From NCBI GenBank assembly GCA_037954235.1, contig JBBMOA010000013.1, forward strand, positions 16,640,501 through 16,704,500: 64,000 nt of DNA, written 5' to 3'. Origin of the DNA: Aulostomus chinensis (taxonomy: Eukaryota; Chordata; Actinopteri; Syngnathiformes; Aulostomidae). The notes under the pieces are model-generated. The model did not search any database, was not told the origin of the DNA, and saw only the letters and a program-made list of their open reading frames with translations. Made by a program: the position numbers and the translations under genes. The number at the start of each line of letters is the position of its first letter. The stretch's first letter is position 1. This document shows, piece after piece, positions 49,067-61,935 of the stretch.

Positions 49067-51342
49067 TAATGATAAGAAGAAGAATATTAGCTCAACTCTG
49101 GTTTCATTTGAGCATCTCATCACTCAGCAGAACCCAACTGACAGACCCTCCTGTGCCTGTTGGCGGCTGTATGATAAACTTGGTACCCAACATTCATGGT
49201 TGATTTTCTATTTCAATTCAGACCCCAGACCAATTTGTTGCAGCCAGTAGAAACGCACTTCTTACTATGCATGCTGTTCTAATACCCTTGGCCCTCTTGG
49301 ACAAAAGGCTGAGCAGAGAGCCAGGGGCATTTCATTTCATGCTCTGCCTCCTCAACCCCAGATGTTGGCCTCAAAAACATCTCCACTGATACAGGTAGGA
49401 ACTTAATGGCCTGCAAATTGCCCCGAGCTCAGGTAGTGAAATGCAACCTCCGTATAATTTTAATTGAGAACTCTGGATGGAAATCAAATGATAATGTGCT
49501 CCATGCATGGGAAGTTTTCAAGTAACAGTGAAACGTGTGTCTGGTGTGTAAGTGCAGCTCTAGCTAAGGTAAGTGGCTTTTTTTTTTTTTTTTTTGTGAG
49601 TCTCTTCATTTTAATTGTGGATTGCACGGTGTAATAAACAGGTTGGTCATGACATAGCATCTGGTAAATGAAGCAGAGGATGTACACACCTCTGAGTGCA
49701 CAATGGTGCTCCACATTTACAATTTAATCTGACAGGGTGCCTATTAGAAGCCATAAAGTTGCTCAACTGTTAGATAAGATACCCTCAATAACCCCCGCAC
49801 CTCCCTCCCGAGACACACAAACACGCTCGATTCCTCCGCTTAACATTGTTCACTTGATGTATGTACATTTACGCTGCATGTTTTCTATGTGTTGTCTGCT
49901 GCAAACGTTTGCTGTGCTTCATTAAGACCACACGTACTGCTTCATACACTGTTGGTTGCTCTCTTTTTTTTGTGATACCAATTTAGTCCACAGTAACTGC
50001 TATTTGGGGAAAAGAATGTAGAGGACAAACATCTTAAGTGTCACCCCAAAAAAAGGAAAAGAAAAGGTTAGTATCACAGCGGCATCTTTGATGTCACTGT
50101 CAGCAAGCTAATATTTGCTGCAGTACATCACCTGATGAGATCATCCATATTTTGGTCGGTTATGTCAGTATGTGGCTTCGGTTCGCGAGTTTGATTTAGA
50201 CATCTCGCGTAACATATTCATTGGAAAGTTTTTTTTTTATGAAGCAGCTAGAATAATGAGGAATGTTCAAAAAAATACAACTGTTATTGCAAGAAAGTAG
50301 CGGTCATGGAAACACATGCATGTGGTAAGAGAGCTGGAAGTAACACTAGCTTTGCTGTCACATAAAGCATCTCGTAGACAAGCCCTTATAAAAGAAAACA
50401 TCTGTGCAGAGTTTGGCAGGACGTACTTCTGTTATTATCGTGGAGTTTTACACTCAAAAGTCTTTCTTTTTGTGAAAGTGTCTCAGAGCCCTGGGAGGTG
50501 ACTGTTGTGTGTTATTCTGATTTTCAGTATAATGGGCACAACAATGAGCGGTGGCTAGACATTGGTTTATGCTCCTTGAGCCTGATTTTCAGACTTCATA
50601 ATACAGCCTCATTAATGGAGTATACTTTGAAAGCGTGCTTACTTGCAGGTGCTCATTTAAACATCAAGCTTGCATTGTTTTCTTGTTTCTGTTCTGCTAG
50701 TAAAATACTAATTCTGCTTCTGTGCTTGTCTCTACACTCAAATACTTGTTTGTGTGACTCCAAAAAGAGTGCTGCTCCGATGACACGTTTCTGCAGGCGA
50801 ACCCGGAAGTTAGCATCTTCGTGGATTCCCTCCACCAAAAGGTGGAAAATCTGTAGCTGATGCTAACATTAGCTTAAGATACTGTACATTCAAGGTATTT
50901 CAGGCTCCTATCTGACAACCCACTGAAAAACCCCTTCCACTTTGAGACGGAGGAACGGAATTTTCAACAATGCGAACTTATTTCCAACTCATTGACTCAT
51001 CGTTCAAGTCAGCTCATCAAAATTTGCATTTCTCTGTGAGCTACTGCTCTAAATGTAGGGAGGGTTTATGGAAGAGTTTTCCCACAAAAAATTGACTGCT
51101 TCGTGAAATGAGACAGTGAAATCCTACCCACGCTGCTGAAATTAACCATAAATCTGATCAATCTGTGGAGATTATTCTTTAGGTTGGATTAATGTTACAC
51201 ATAATAGTATACAGATCACATTTTTAATTGAAAAAAAAATCATTTGGTGCAACTTTTCTTGTAGATCTTTTTGAATTCACACCACATTTGTTGACTGAGA
51301 GCGTGACACAGTCAACAGGTGTTCGTGATGCAGACAAACGCT

Positions 51343-51343
<1 letters not shown>

Positions 51344-51381
<38 letters not shown>
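51344..51381. repeat. (GA)n microsatellite
   Basis: About 19 GA units. Confidence 0.93.
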
Positions 51382-51386
<5 letters not shown>

Positions 51387-51777
51387 GACGACAAAAATAA
51401 AGAGAGGACAAGTGCTTCGGTGTCTGAATCAGTGTGACTCAGGAACTTGCACTTTGGAGACAGAAGTTGGATGATTGTCTGTAAATGTAAATGGAAACCA
51501 AAAAAACACTCTTCATTAATATTACGGCAGGCTGTTGAATTTTGAGGAGGTGTACCTTAGACCTCCATCTATATACTGAGAATAGATGATTAGAAAAAAG
51601 TGCAAATCTAGACATACAGGTGGAAAAATAAGAGAGTCATCTTTGAAAACATTTAACTGGAAAGCAATGTTTATGTCTTCTTGGCTACGTGACTCGACAT
51701 GGAGTTTGTCACCTGTCTCACCTCTTCCAGATGTTCGCCACAGCCCTAATGATCCACTCTCTCGCCTTCATTTCACT

Positions 51778-51800
51778 CCTCTCTCTCTCTCTCTCTCTTC
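51778..51800. repeat. (CT)n microsatellite
   Basis: About 10 CT units. Confidence 0.85.
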
Positions 51801-54793
51801 TCCTTCTCGAACTGGATGGGTTTCGTGCTTTTCCTGACGTTGACTCACGATTATATGCTGCAGATGTATACGTTCACACACGTCCGTGCATAGATATATA
51901 CCCTTAGAGCACGGACGGAGCATATTCAGAAGCCTTGTGACAGGCAGAAGGTGATGGTGCCAAGGCCAGCTGCTCCTTCCCCACCTCTGCTCAGCTGTCC
52001 GAGCCCAGAGCAGCCTTTGAACAGCCTATTACCCGGACACAGCACCAGGGGAAAGCAATCAGCTCCAGAGTTACACCACTCTCACACCAGATGGTGTGGG
52101 AGATGAATCGAGCCATTACATTATTGCAGGATAATTCCTCAGATGAAGCTAATTAAAAAGAAAAATAAGTGCTATCCTCCCTCTTCTTACCTCCTTTGCA
52201 ATCCGAATGGAAATTCCACTGATACCCTTCCACTTCATGGGGGAAAAAAAAAGATAAATAGGCTTTTGTGTATGATTTAGTTCCCCCATCAATGAATCAA
52301 AAGTTTTGTTATAAAATGAGTTTTGCATCTCCAGAAAAAAAGACAGTTGTTCTTCCTACAAAAGACTGACAGAACAATTCAATGCATCCCTTTTTTTTTT
52401 GGATATAGACGCGAGTGTTAAGTCTTGTTAATTAAGCTAAATAAGATCATAACCCTATGAGATCACCTGCTCATTATTGCTTTTACACAAATATGTTTAT
52501 AGCTTCGGGAATTTATGCTTCAGTTAGATTATACAGGCAGTTTTTGTAAAAGCACCGTCACATTAGGAAACATGAGATTCTTTTGAACTAAAATAAGCTT
52601 TCCACAGCCTCTTCTTGACAGTAGATTTTACAATATCCCATTTTATTTTTGTTCACACTGAAGTCCTCACTCAACCAAAAAAAAGTCGAGAGGCGCAACA
52701 TCCTCTCATATCTGCCTCGTCTGCATTTTTTAAGACTTTTAAACGAAGTCGACATGTGCAACAATGTGACATTAGCTTGCTATTGTTTGTATTTGTATCT
52801 TAAACAATATATGTATTTTTGAAAACCGTATGTCAAAGAGCTTGGTAAATATGCTACCTGCTTTGCTTAAACCCGAGCAGACTGAGGCAGGCTAGACCAG
52901 ATTGGGAATCTCACTTAGCTTTAAAGGATTTAGGTAAACTCTGAAACAGTGCTTATTGCTCTCTTATCCACTTTTGTGTTAATGAAAAGCATGTCCTGAA
53001 TCTGTCAAGGGAGATTAGGTGAATATCATTACTATTGTCCTTTTGCCAATGTAGATTCACTGTATCCACAGGGATTATAGTCCAACCCGTCCCTACGTGC
53101 ATTACCTCGCTCCGCCGAGGAAACTTGAGAAATGTTGAGCTGATGATAAGGATCCTATTTTTGACGGCATAAAATCCAATCCGGTGTCCCTAAATCAAGG
53201 TAATGAACCTGTGGAGGAACCGCCGCGCTGCCGGTGCTGCTTTATGAGTTTGAGTGACGGACAAGTAAATATCAATTTTGGACAATGTCGATTTTTCTCT
53301 TTCAAGATGAATCAGGTAGACTGACTTGTGTGTATTAAATTAAAGCAGCTTGTGTTTGAACTTACTTTTAAAAATAGCAGACGAGACAATTCAAAGTTAA
53401 CGTGTCGAGGCATTTCACTCAGGTCACATTGGAAAAGAAATGAAATGAAACCTCAATTTACAAAACTCACTTTACGTCCCTTTCTACTGCCGTCTTCATC
53501 CTATTCTAAAATACTGTGTATCTAGAAACCCCGTGGCCTGATGGTGTAAACACATACATGTCATAAAAACTCAGTATGCATGTACTTAATACTCAAAACA
53601 GAAACATATACAGTACAGCTCATCAATCCCTTAAAACCTCCCTCAGTTTTTCATTGATCTGCCAGCATCTTCTTCTTCTACTCTTGTTTTTTTTTCCCAG
53701 CCACAGCCCTTTTGCCTGTAACGCTATCTTCTGGTGGAATTACAAAGCCTATTTCATTTGCTCTAAACTCGTCGATGGAAACACAAAAACGCACCTTTCT
53801 GATACCCAATGAACTTAAAATCAGTTTAAACATTCAATGGGCTTTTGTAGCTCAGTGTGTATCATGCTAAAGGTCACACAAGTGCTTGTTTTCACACATC
53901 TCATGGTAGAGGATGTTTTCTCTATCAGTCTTAAGTGTCGAAATGGCCGTCCCCGACATTAAACGTACAACATTCAGACTCAACTCTTCTGCAAGTTCAC
54001 CTCAAGACGTCAGTGACCAAACGCCCACAAAACAGTGTGCCATCTATGTGGATGTTTCCTTCAAATTCTACCAAAATCTATATCAAGGTATTCATATTCA
54101 GAGCAGTGCTGTGCTGGAACTTAACTCTTGAATCAGGCACAACATCAGAAATATTTAAATCACTCATCTCAAGCTCCTGCCCCATGGCTTTTGAATTCCA
54201 GGGCATAAATCTCTTGGCCTTAATTCTAAGAAAGCGGACAGACTCACCTGCCAATGCCCGGAGACACCTCCAGGGCTTAATCATGAAAAATTGCAACAAC
54301 TAAATTATAATTTTAAAATAACCAATTAAATTAGCACTGAATTTTTTTTTTCCGAGGAGGAATAGCCCTCGACATGATTTTACCGAAGGTTATTAATGTG
54401 CCGATTTTCCATTTCCATTTATAGATAACACTTTTAAAAGCACCTTACGCGATTCTTTATTGTTTTCAATTTGTTCGAATTGCAAAAAAAAAACCCAAAC
54501 AAAAAAACTATATTCTAAACATCCAGACCCACGCACACTGAAAGGTTCACAATATTATTAAATCAACGTAAAACTCCATTCCTCGTCGCATTTTGTAGAG
54601 CGGCGTTAAATCATGGCGCATCATTTGAGAGAAGAGAATTTATCAGTTATCAAAAGCTCTCTCTGCTTTGTTGAACGCTTCCTCTGCAACCAATGCATTG
54701 TTTAGAGTTGAAAGCAATGTTCTCTGCACATGTTCAGCATTAAAAAGAAAAAAAAATCGACAAAAAAGCCAGCAGAGCATGTCAACTCAAAAT

Positions 54794-54820
<27 letters not shown>
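54794..54820. repeat. (GA)n microsatellite
   Basis: About 13 GA units followed by a run of A. Confidence 0.9.
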
Positions 54821-54824
<4 letters not shown>

Positions 54825-55545
54825 AAAAACGTTGAACACAGACAGAAAATGCAAAGCAGCCAATTATGAGGTCTGTGGTGAAGTTGGTGTTAGTCAAAAA
54901 TACATCAGAGGCATGCCAGTCGCTGTCTGCGAACTGTTACATGCAAACTTTGTTTCCAGGCACATGTGCAGTGGTCATCAATGGAAAATGATAATGAGTA
55001 TTTAATATATGTGTCATTTGTTACGGTTGATTCTTTATTTCTCTCTTTGGCTCACGTTTTTTTTAGCTTAAACTAACAGCTCCAACATCATTCCGACGGG
55101 TATGCTGACGTCTAAGAAGGAGCTCCCCCAACTTGTGTTTCAGCAGCATGTAATTTACAACATGTTATCATCCCATGACAGCCCATTGCGTCTCATACAG
55201 ATGCAAAAAGGGTGAATGTCATTATCAGATGTCGAGAGCCGGGAAAAAGCCTTACTTTTAGATGGAAGAGGAACATTTACGGGGGAGAAATGAGACCCTG
55301 CCCTACGGCTTGTCACTCAGCACCTGCATTTTAATACTTATACAACTTTCGTGGTCCAGAAAAATGATGCCAAAGTCAAAACCTAATGCTTTTTTACCCA
55401 ACATTCATTCATTATTTCCTTTCCTTTCTATCCCAGTCCTGTCTTGTAAAAATCACTTCAAATTCTGTTAAAATACAACGCCGCTCTGCTGATTTTGAAT
55501 TAACTACTTCTAATGCTCCAGTGTTGTGTCTTTTACCACTTTGTA

Positions 55546-55561
55546 CCACCAGAGGGCGCTG
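55546..55561 (+). promoter_or_regulatory. CTCF-like motif
   Basis: ccaccagagggcgctg matches the CTCF core (CCASYAGRKGGCRS) at every position. A motif match alone does not prove binding. Confidence 0.35.
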
Positions 55562-56529
55562 CTGCTTGCAAAACTACAACACAACTCCACTTGAACTGAA
55601 ATAAAACAAACCAATCAACCCCCACAGCTCCAAAATTTCCCACTATTGATGAGCGATAGCTTTTTTTTTTTTTTTTTTTTACAGATCTACGGGCCAAAAA
55701 AGTATCTCAAAATTAAAAAAAAAAATTAAACTTAAAATAATACAGTGTAGAATGTCAACAATTTGTCAACTATATATTCTGTTTTAATGAAGTTAAAAAA
55801 AAAAAGAATCATTCGAGTCTACTTGATGTTTCTGCCCGTTAAAGAGGAGTTTTTCTTGTTTTTTGGGGGGGGGGGGGGTCTTAGTTCATCTCTGAGTGCA
55901 GTTCGACACCGACCCCAGCTTTAATGTGTCGTGAGGTAACATGTCTTTTGATTCGGTATAAATAAATTGACCTGACTTGACAACACAAATGGAGGTGTAA
56001 AAAATGTCTTGGACTGGAGCACACTAAAGATCACCTGTGTTTGTCCAGACAAGTTTATTCCTTGAAATTTTTGCGGAGTTTTCAAGAGGAAAAAAAAGAA
56101 TTTAAGTGTCAAGCCAAGATTGACAATACAGTATTGATACTTCATTCTGAGCAAAATCAAAATATCGCATCCAAAGTCAATACTGAAGTTGAAGAACAAT
56201 GTTTAGATGATCAGTAGCCAACAGGTCGGTGTCCAATTAGCTACTATCACATCATCACATTCAGCAAAAATATTATCTAAGTTGGATGTAAATATCCAAA
56301 ACATTTGAACCTCTTTTTTTCTAGCTTTCTGGGGGACTCAAAATTATGTTAAACTAGTTGATTTTTTTTTCTAAGGCGTAAAAGAATCCATTAAAACAGT
56401 CATTTAGCTCTCTGTGTGGAGCTGTAATTCTGGGGCAGTGCTCTGCCTGGTAACTAGAAACAACTAATCATGCAAATGGCATCAGGAGTACCACTTTTAT
56501 CGCTTTCACAGGTGACTCTCAGGTGCCCG

Positions 56530-56563
<34 letters not shown>

Positions 56564-56569
56564 CACACA

Positions 56570-56600
<31 letters not shown>

Positions 56601-59600
56601 CAGCAGGCACGCACACACGCACGCACACACACAAGAATACACTCCAAAATACATACTGTAAACAAACATTTACAACTTCAACAGCTATTCCATCATTCAG
56701 AGGCTGTCAGACTACATGTGAGATATACAATCAGGGGCAAAAGTAATCCATAAAATAGCCATGTACTTCTGCGAGGTATAATTTCCATTTCAAGATGTGA
56801 TTGCATGCAGTTGCTGAGTGAAGTGAATTGGAATACTGTTTACATTTTCTTTTCTTGATTGATTTTCATACTACCAGCTGGATACTGCATGATTTTTGAA
56901 GACTCTTTCTTGAGTCTTACCACAGCTACGGTGCTCATTTCACAGACACAACACTGACATCGCTGTTTAATGACCAGCTAACTGTATCTCTCAAACACCT
57001 TTCCATTGGTAAGAGATTAATAAAGCCAGGAGCAACCACACGACTGTAAATAGTATATGCAAAATAGATATGAACATAGTGTAAATGCAACCTTGAAATG
57101 CTAATATTTTTCAAGTCTCAAGAGTTTCCCTGACAGACACTCAGAAAAATAGTTTGATGTTTATGTAAATCACATCTCGCTGACAGATGTAATGCTGTCT
57201 TTGGAAGTGCAAACAAAGAAAATCGGGCAAGGGGAAAGTAAGCACTGAAGAGCATGTCGATTGTTTCGACAGCTTGTGTCCCCAGCATCCGGCATCAAGC
57301 AGCAACAGCGTGTCAAGATTAATGAAATGTTAGCTTTATTGATCTACAGCATGCAGTATATAAATACATACTTGTTTAAAAAAAAAAAAAAAAAAACCTG
57401 AAGGCACTCATATAGTACTCAACAGTGAGTGTTGCTTCACTTTGTAAAGTTTCTGAAGTTTCAGCAAATTCAAGATTCAGTCGTACTGTACCACAATTTA
57501 AAAACAAATGTTCACTGCACGCTTTAGGGAATAGATAATCTTAATGTCTTCCTTGCTATATTCTGGAGCTTTAAATTCCAATCAATGAGGTGAAATTAAA
57601 GACCATGTGAATGACTTTCAGCCCGAGTCGACTCAGCGGACTTGTTAGTGGGAGCAGGACCACAGTGACAGGATCGTGGCAGAGACTGCTCCCTCACTCT
57701 CCTCTCCCCATTTAATTTTCCAATCCACTTCCTCCTTATAGTTAGGAGAAGTAAGTTTTGTTCTGGTTTGATACACCATCTAATGAGAGCTACTAAGAGC
57801 TTGTTGAAATCATTCCCTAATAACACATTCTGAAGGCTGCGAACGAGGACTATTTTTCCTCCATCTCTCCATTCTGAGTTTAATATATTCCCCTCACTCA
57901 CCTCTGTTCCACTTCCCTTCCTCCACTGTTTTTCAAATTTCATTAACTGTATTTTTGGGGAAAAAGGAGATTTTGAGCAATCATTACTCTTTGATTTTAT
58001 ATCATTTTAACAAGCGAGGCGTCTTGCTATTACAGTGTGTGGTCACTGACTGCTGATAAAAACTAAAAAAAAAAAAATTGAAAAGAGGAGAGTAAAACCA
58101 CGAAATAAGCAGCACAGGATTTTAAAATTGTCTATGCAGAGATTCAAGGATATGAGCGTTGATGTAAGCAAACTTCTTATCTCCACACAGCCATAGGCTT
58201 TTCCAGGTAGCCTTGATTTGATCCAAAATTAGTCACACCCGCACCATGAAAATGTGTTAAGATCCTGATTATCGGACCATACTGTATGTGCATGACATAC
58301 GCTGGAGCAAAGTATTAATTATTCAACAATATGCAAAAAGCCATATGGCCTATTGAACTGAATAGCACATGACAATGTCGCGTGTCCACCCTTAATCCAT
58401 TCTACTTGCTTGACATACAGCGGCTGTAACAAGAACAAGTGACCCGACCTGAGCTGCTATGCTGTCTGCTTAAAACTCCTCTGTGGTTTAAATGTTATCT
58501 GTTTCAAAGATAAAGCGCTCTCCCCACTTCCTTGGGCTCTGGGTATTAGTTACAGCTGAAACACTGGTTGGTATTCCGCTTTGAATCCTGGAATTGTGTC
58601 GGCACCTTGACGTTTGATTGGATCTGTGCAAATACATGTAAATGCAAATTTGCCAGATATCAGTTCTTGCTCGGGGTGAAATGGGAAACAGTGGTTGCAT
58701 TCTGACAAGCCTGCTGCACGGACTTTCCCTCCCCTTTTTCCTTTGAGAGCAGCATTTGGTGATGTATAAATTCCCTGTAAATCTTAGAGCCTGGGTGCCT
58801 TCCCTGACATTTTCACACTCCCACATAGCATATTTTAAGCAGGTAAAATCTATAATCTGTGTCAATGGTATCACACGGTGTATTCACAAGGGGGGGTCTA
58901 TATGCACTAAACTGGCCAAGGATGCAGAGGCTCAGAGGAGGTAGAAATGTTTGTTCTTACTTCTGTTGTCATACCTGTGCCTCAGGGCCTACTCCAGAGT
59001 TACTCACACCAAGCTGAGACAATCCAATATTCTGCAAAGCTGTTCATCCCTTAAATGCATTAACACAAATGATGCAAATGATACCAGTATGGAACACAAA
59101 AGTATTAATGATAAAAGAGGCTAATCTATTTGTGATTTAATTGAGTTAATACCACATAAATCAAGGTTTTTCAGTGAATGTAAATCCTGCATGCAGCCGG
59201 TTCAATTCGTCTGTAAAATCTTTTTCTGGTAATGCTTTACAATAAGGGTCGATTAACATTTCTTAATGCATTAATAAGCATGAATTAACTGGTATTAAAG
59301 AGTAACTAACCCCCTGAGCCACTAAGAGGGTGTTAACATTCCCCACCACAGTCTGCAGAGATGGGGGAGATGTTGGTGTTACGTAGGAGGGGTGGGCCAC
59401 CTTGAGGGTAGCTGCATACTTAAGCTATGTTGCAATTATATTTTAGAGCTAATCACATACCACCGCTTCAGTGGCAAGCCGCCTTTATTAGGGACTCCTT
59501 TAAAGTACGCGTAGGTCATGCCAATGCAAATCGCGACGTCTGTGACCGATTCGCCTCGTAACATTTCCTCCCACGAAATTCCACACGCTAATTTCCACAC

Positions 59601-61799
59601 CATCTCCTCCTCTCCTCTCTACTCCCTTAAATTTACCTCAATAAATGAAACTGTTGTATTAGCTCAAACTCTCAATCGCTCCGTTTCAGCTGCCATTGTT
59701 TGGAAATAAGGAAAGAGACACACACACACTGCTGCACCTGCACCAACTAGCTTTGTGCGGTTTATCTGTAGCATGACCCAGCCAGACCGCCTAATAACCA
59801 CGGTTCTGATATACAGGAAACAAACAGACAACAACTGACTGAGCGGTACAAAACAAAAGCCGTCAAAGAAAAAAAGTATAATCCAAACACTCACATTTTT
59901 GGAACATGCATCCTGATAGAATATATTACAGATGTGAACATCACATCTGCACCCTAAAGTTTAGCAACGAGGCCGTAATCTAGTCCCTGTTGAGTCAGCA
60001 TGCTGAGATTGAGGCATTTCCCAAACTGAATGAATATATAAATACAAAACTGCTTTGCTGACTTAATCTTATTGTAGCTAAAGCCCCTTTATCACTGACC
60101 GAAGAAACTCGCTAATACACACTAACATCTGGCACTTGTCTGCAGTGGGAAAAGGTTTCATCAGCATTCAATCCTGGGTCAAACACCCTGCGGTAGACAC
60201 GGGTATTTATCGGCTCTGGCTCTGATCAGCATTGATGTAAAGACAAAAAATGTAATCATTTGCAGCCTTCCTCTGGCATGATCTTACGACACAAGCAATT
60301 TCTGCAGCCTTTTGTCATCTCGGCTACAAATTCAACCCGTCTGTGTTCAAGCAACACTCTTAACATCATTCAGTTGGCCTTGAGTTTGAGAAAAAACTGA
60401 CAGGAGCAAAAGATATCAGATAGTAACCGAAGAAACATTGTCACAGAAAGTGAACTTGTCAACCTGCAATGGGAGAGGGATCAGTCAGGGTTTGTGTTTA
60501 AGTGGGTTCACTGTTTGTGTGCGCAGTTATGAAGGGGTAAAAGGTATCAGCTGTAAAATTATTTTCACCCCACGGACAGATTTAGCCACTGGTACCGGAA
60601 CGTCACATGCATTTTTAAGCTAGCGGCACAATATCACCCGCTCAGCTGATGCTGTGTCACTTACAATTCAATGTCAAGGAACAAGCTAGACACTCTCAAG
60701 TGATGAGCGGAGGTTCAGTATGTGGCTCAAGGACTCTGACACCAGCTCACCTTTCCAAGTATCATTTTGGATTTCATCGCGTTCCTGCTTTAACATTCAT
60801 TCTTGCAGAGGGAGAGCAGATAATTGCACATGATGGCCAGTAAATAGTGCCTAATCGGTTTTGTCTGAGCATCTATGCATTCTGACAGTGGTAGTCATTA
60901 GTCTTCCTGTGATATTTGCAATTAATCTATCTTGACATGATAATTTGCATCTGTTGTGTTTGAGGTGTTTTCGTGAACCTTTGCTCAGCGGGGTGGCACG
61001 GCAAAGTGCGTCTGTAGAAGAAACACGAGGTAGATACGTTCAGTGTTCCAGTCTGTCAGCACTACATGCAGGCTGTTAACAGCAGAGATAAGAGCAAAAA
61101 CAAGGCTTCCAGGTTCTGTTCTTCGTGTCACCAAATTACACCTGACAAGAGGGGGAAGAATTGCTTGATTGATGAACAAAGTAATTCTCTACATGCAATT
61201 AATACACTACTAATAGCTATCCATTTGTCTTCCGTATGGCTCAGTAAAACACAGACTTCGGTGGTGGGGGCGACATATTGCAATGAAGGTACCAAACTGA
61301 CCTTCCTGGGATGTGAATTATTGTGTTTCCTGTGTGAGATTTGGTTACTTAATGGCTTGTCTGGAAGCCGTAGGGAAATGTAATGGACCATGTAATGGAT
61401 AAAGGGTTGAATTGATGGGCATGTGTTGACTTAGCAATATTGATCAGGAGAATTTATATTGAATAATGCAAACAAATATTTTTCAGTGCAACATATATTT
61501 TTTGTGTGTGTGTGTGTGATGTATCCAAAGATCTGCATCGATGTAAAGAAATAAACTATGCAATTTTTTTTTTTTTGCATTTGCAACTCTATTATTGCCA
61601 CATCATGTTTGCGAAATGATTTCCTCTCAACACAAAGATCTTCAGCAACAACAACAAGAAAATCCTTTGCATTTCAATAGACAGCGTAAAACAGAACAAA
61701 GTAAGTAAAAACAGTAAAAAAGAACAAATGATAACGACGCTAATCTCTCCACATGGATAGAAAACAAAGTGAAACGATGCAGCTGAAATGACCACGCAG
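55562..61799. other. Gene-poor tract, no gene seen
   Basis: Holds poly-T (55661-55680), poly-G (55865-55878), the compound CA/GCAC tract (56529-56633), poly-A (57379-57398) and (TG)n (61504-61518). The longer ORFs (for example 58488-58874 on the minus strand) show no domain or composition typical of a gene. Confidence 0.5.
56529..56633. repeat. Compound (CA)n/(GCAC)n microsatellite, about 105 bp
   Basis: CA repeats, then about 8 GCAC/ACGC units, a cagcaggcac break, then further GCAC and CA. The alternating purine-pyrimidine run over most of 100 bases is Z-DNA-prone. Confidence 0.93.
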
Positions 61800-61810
61800 T
61801 GTTTGACTGA

Positions 61811-61924
61811 CCCCTGTGTCGGACTGTCGACCCATCCAGGGTGAACACCGCCTCTCGTCTAATGTCAGCAGGGATAGGCTCCGCTCCCCCGCGACCCTTA
61901 ACGGAAAATAGATGGATGGATGGA
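61811..61924 (+). mobile_element. SINE-like element copy F, strongly 5'-truncated
   Basis: Only the 3' third of the family (cccatccagggtgaacaccg, ggataggctccgctccc, gcgacccttaac) plus the ggatggatgga tail. Flanks tgtttgactga (61800-61810) and tgtttgattga (61925-61935) match at 10 of 11 bases, so the truncation happened at insertion. Confidence 0.82.
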
Positions 61925-61935
61925 TGTTTGATTGA

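Larger units (their letters stand above)
49077..55500. other. Gene-poor tract, no gene seen
   Basis: Holds (GA)n at 51344-51381 and 54794-54820 and (CT)n at 51778-51800. Otherwise unique-looking non-coding DNA; ORFs here are short and unrecognised. Confidence 0.5.

Noticed and set aside
53838..53905. Possible tRNA (tgtagctcagtg A-box-like sequence)
   Set aside because: No matching B box (GGTTCGANTCC) at the right distance and no cloverleaf could be drawn.
53935..54303. 122-codon ORF with a faint likeness to the end of a LINE reverse transcriptase (RAVLCWNLTLESG, then FKSLI)
   Set aside because: One short motif only, no upstream catalytic region and no flanking duplication seen; too weak to call.
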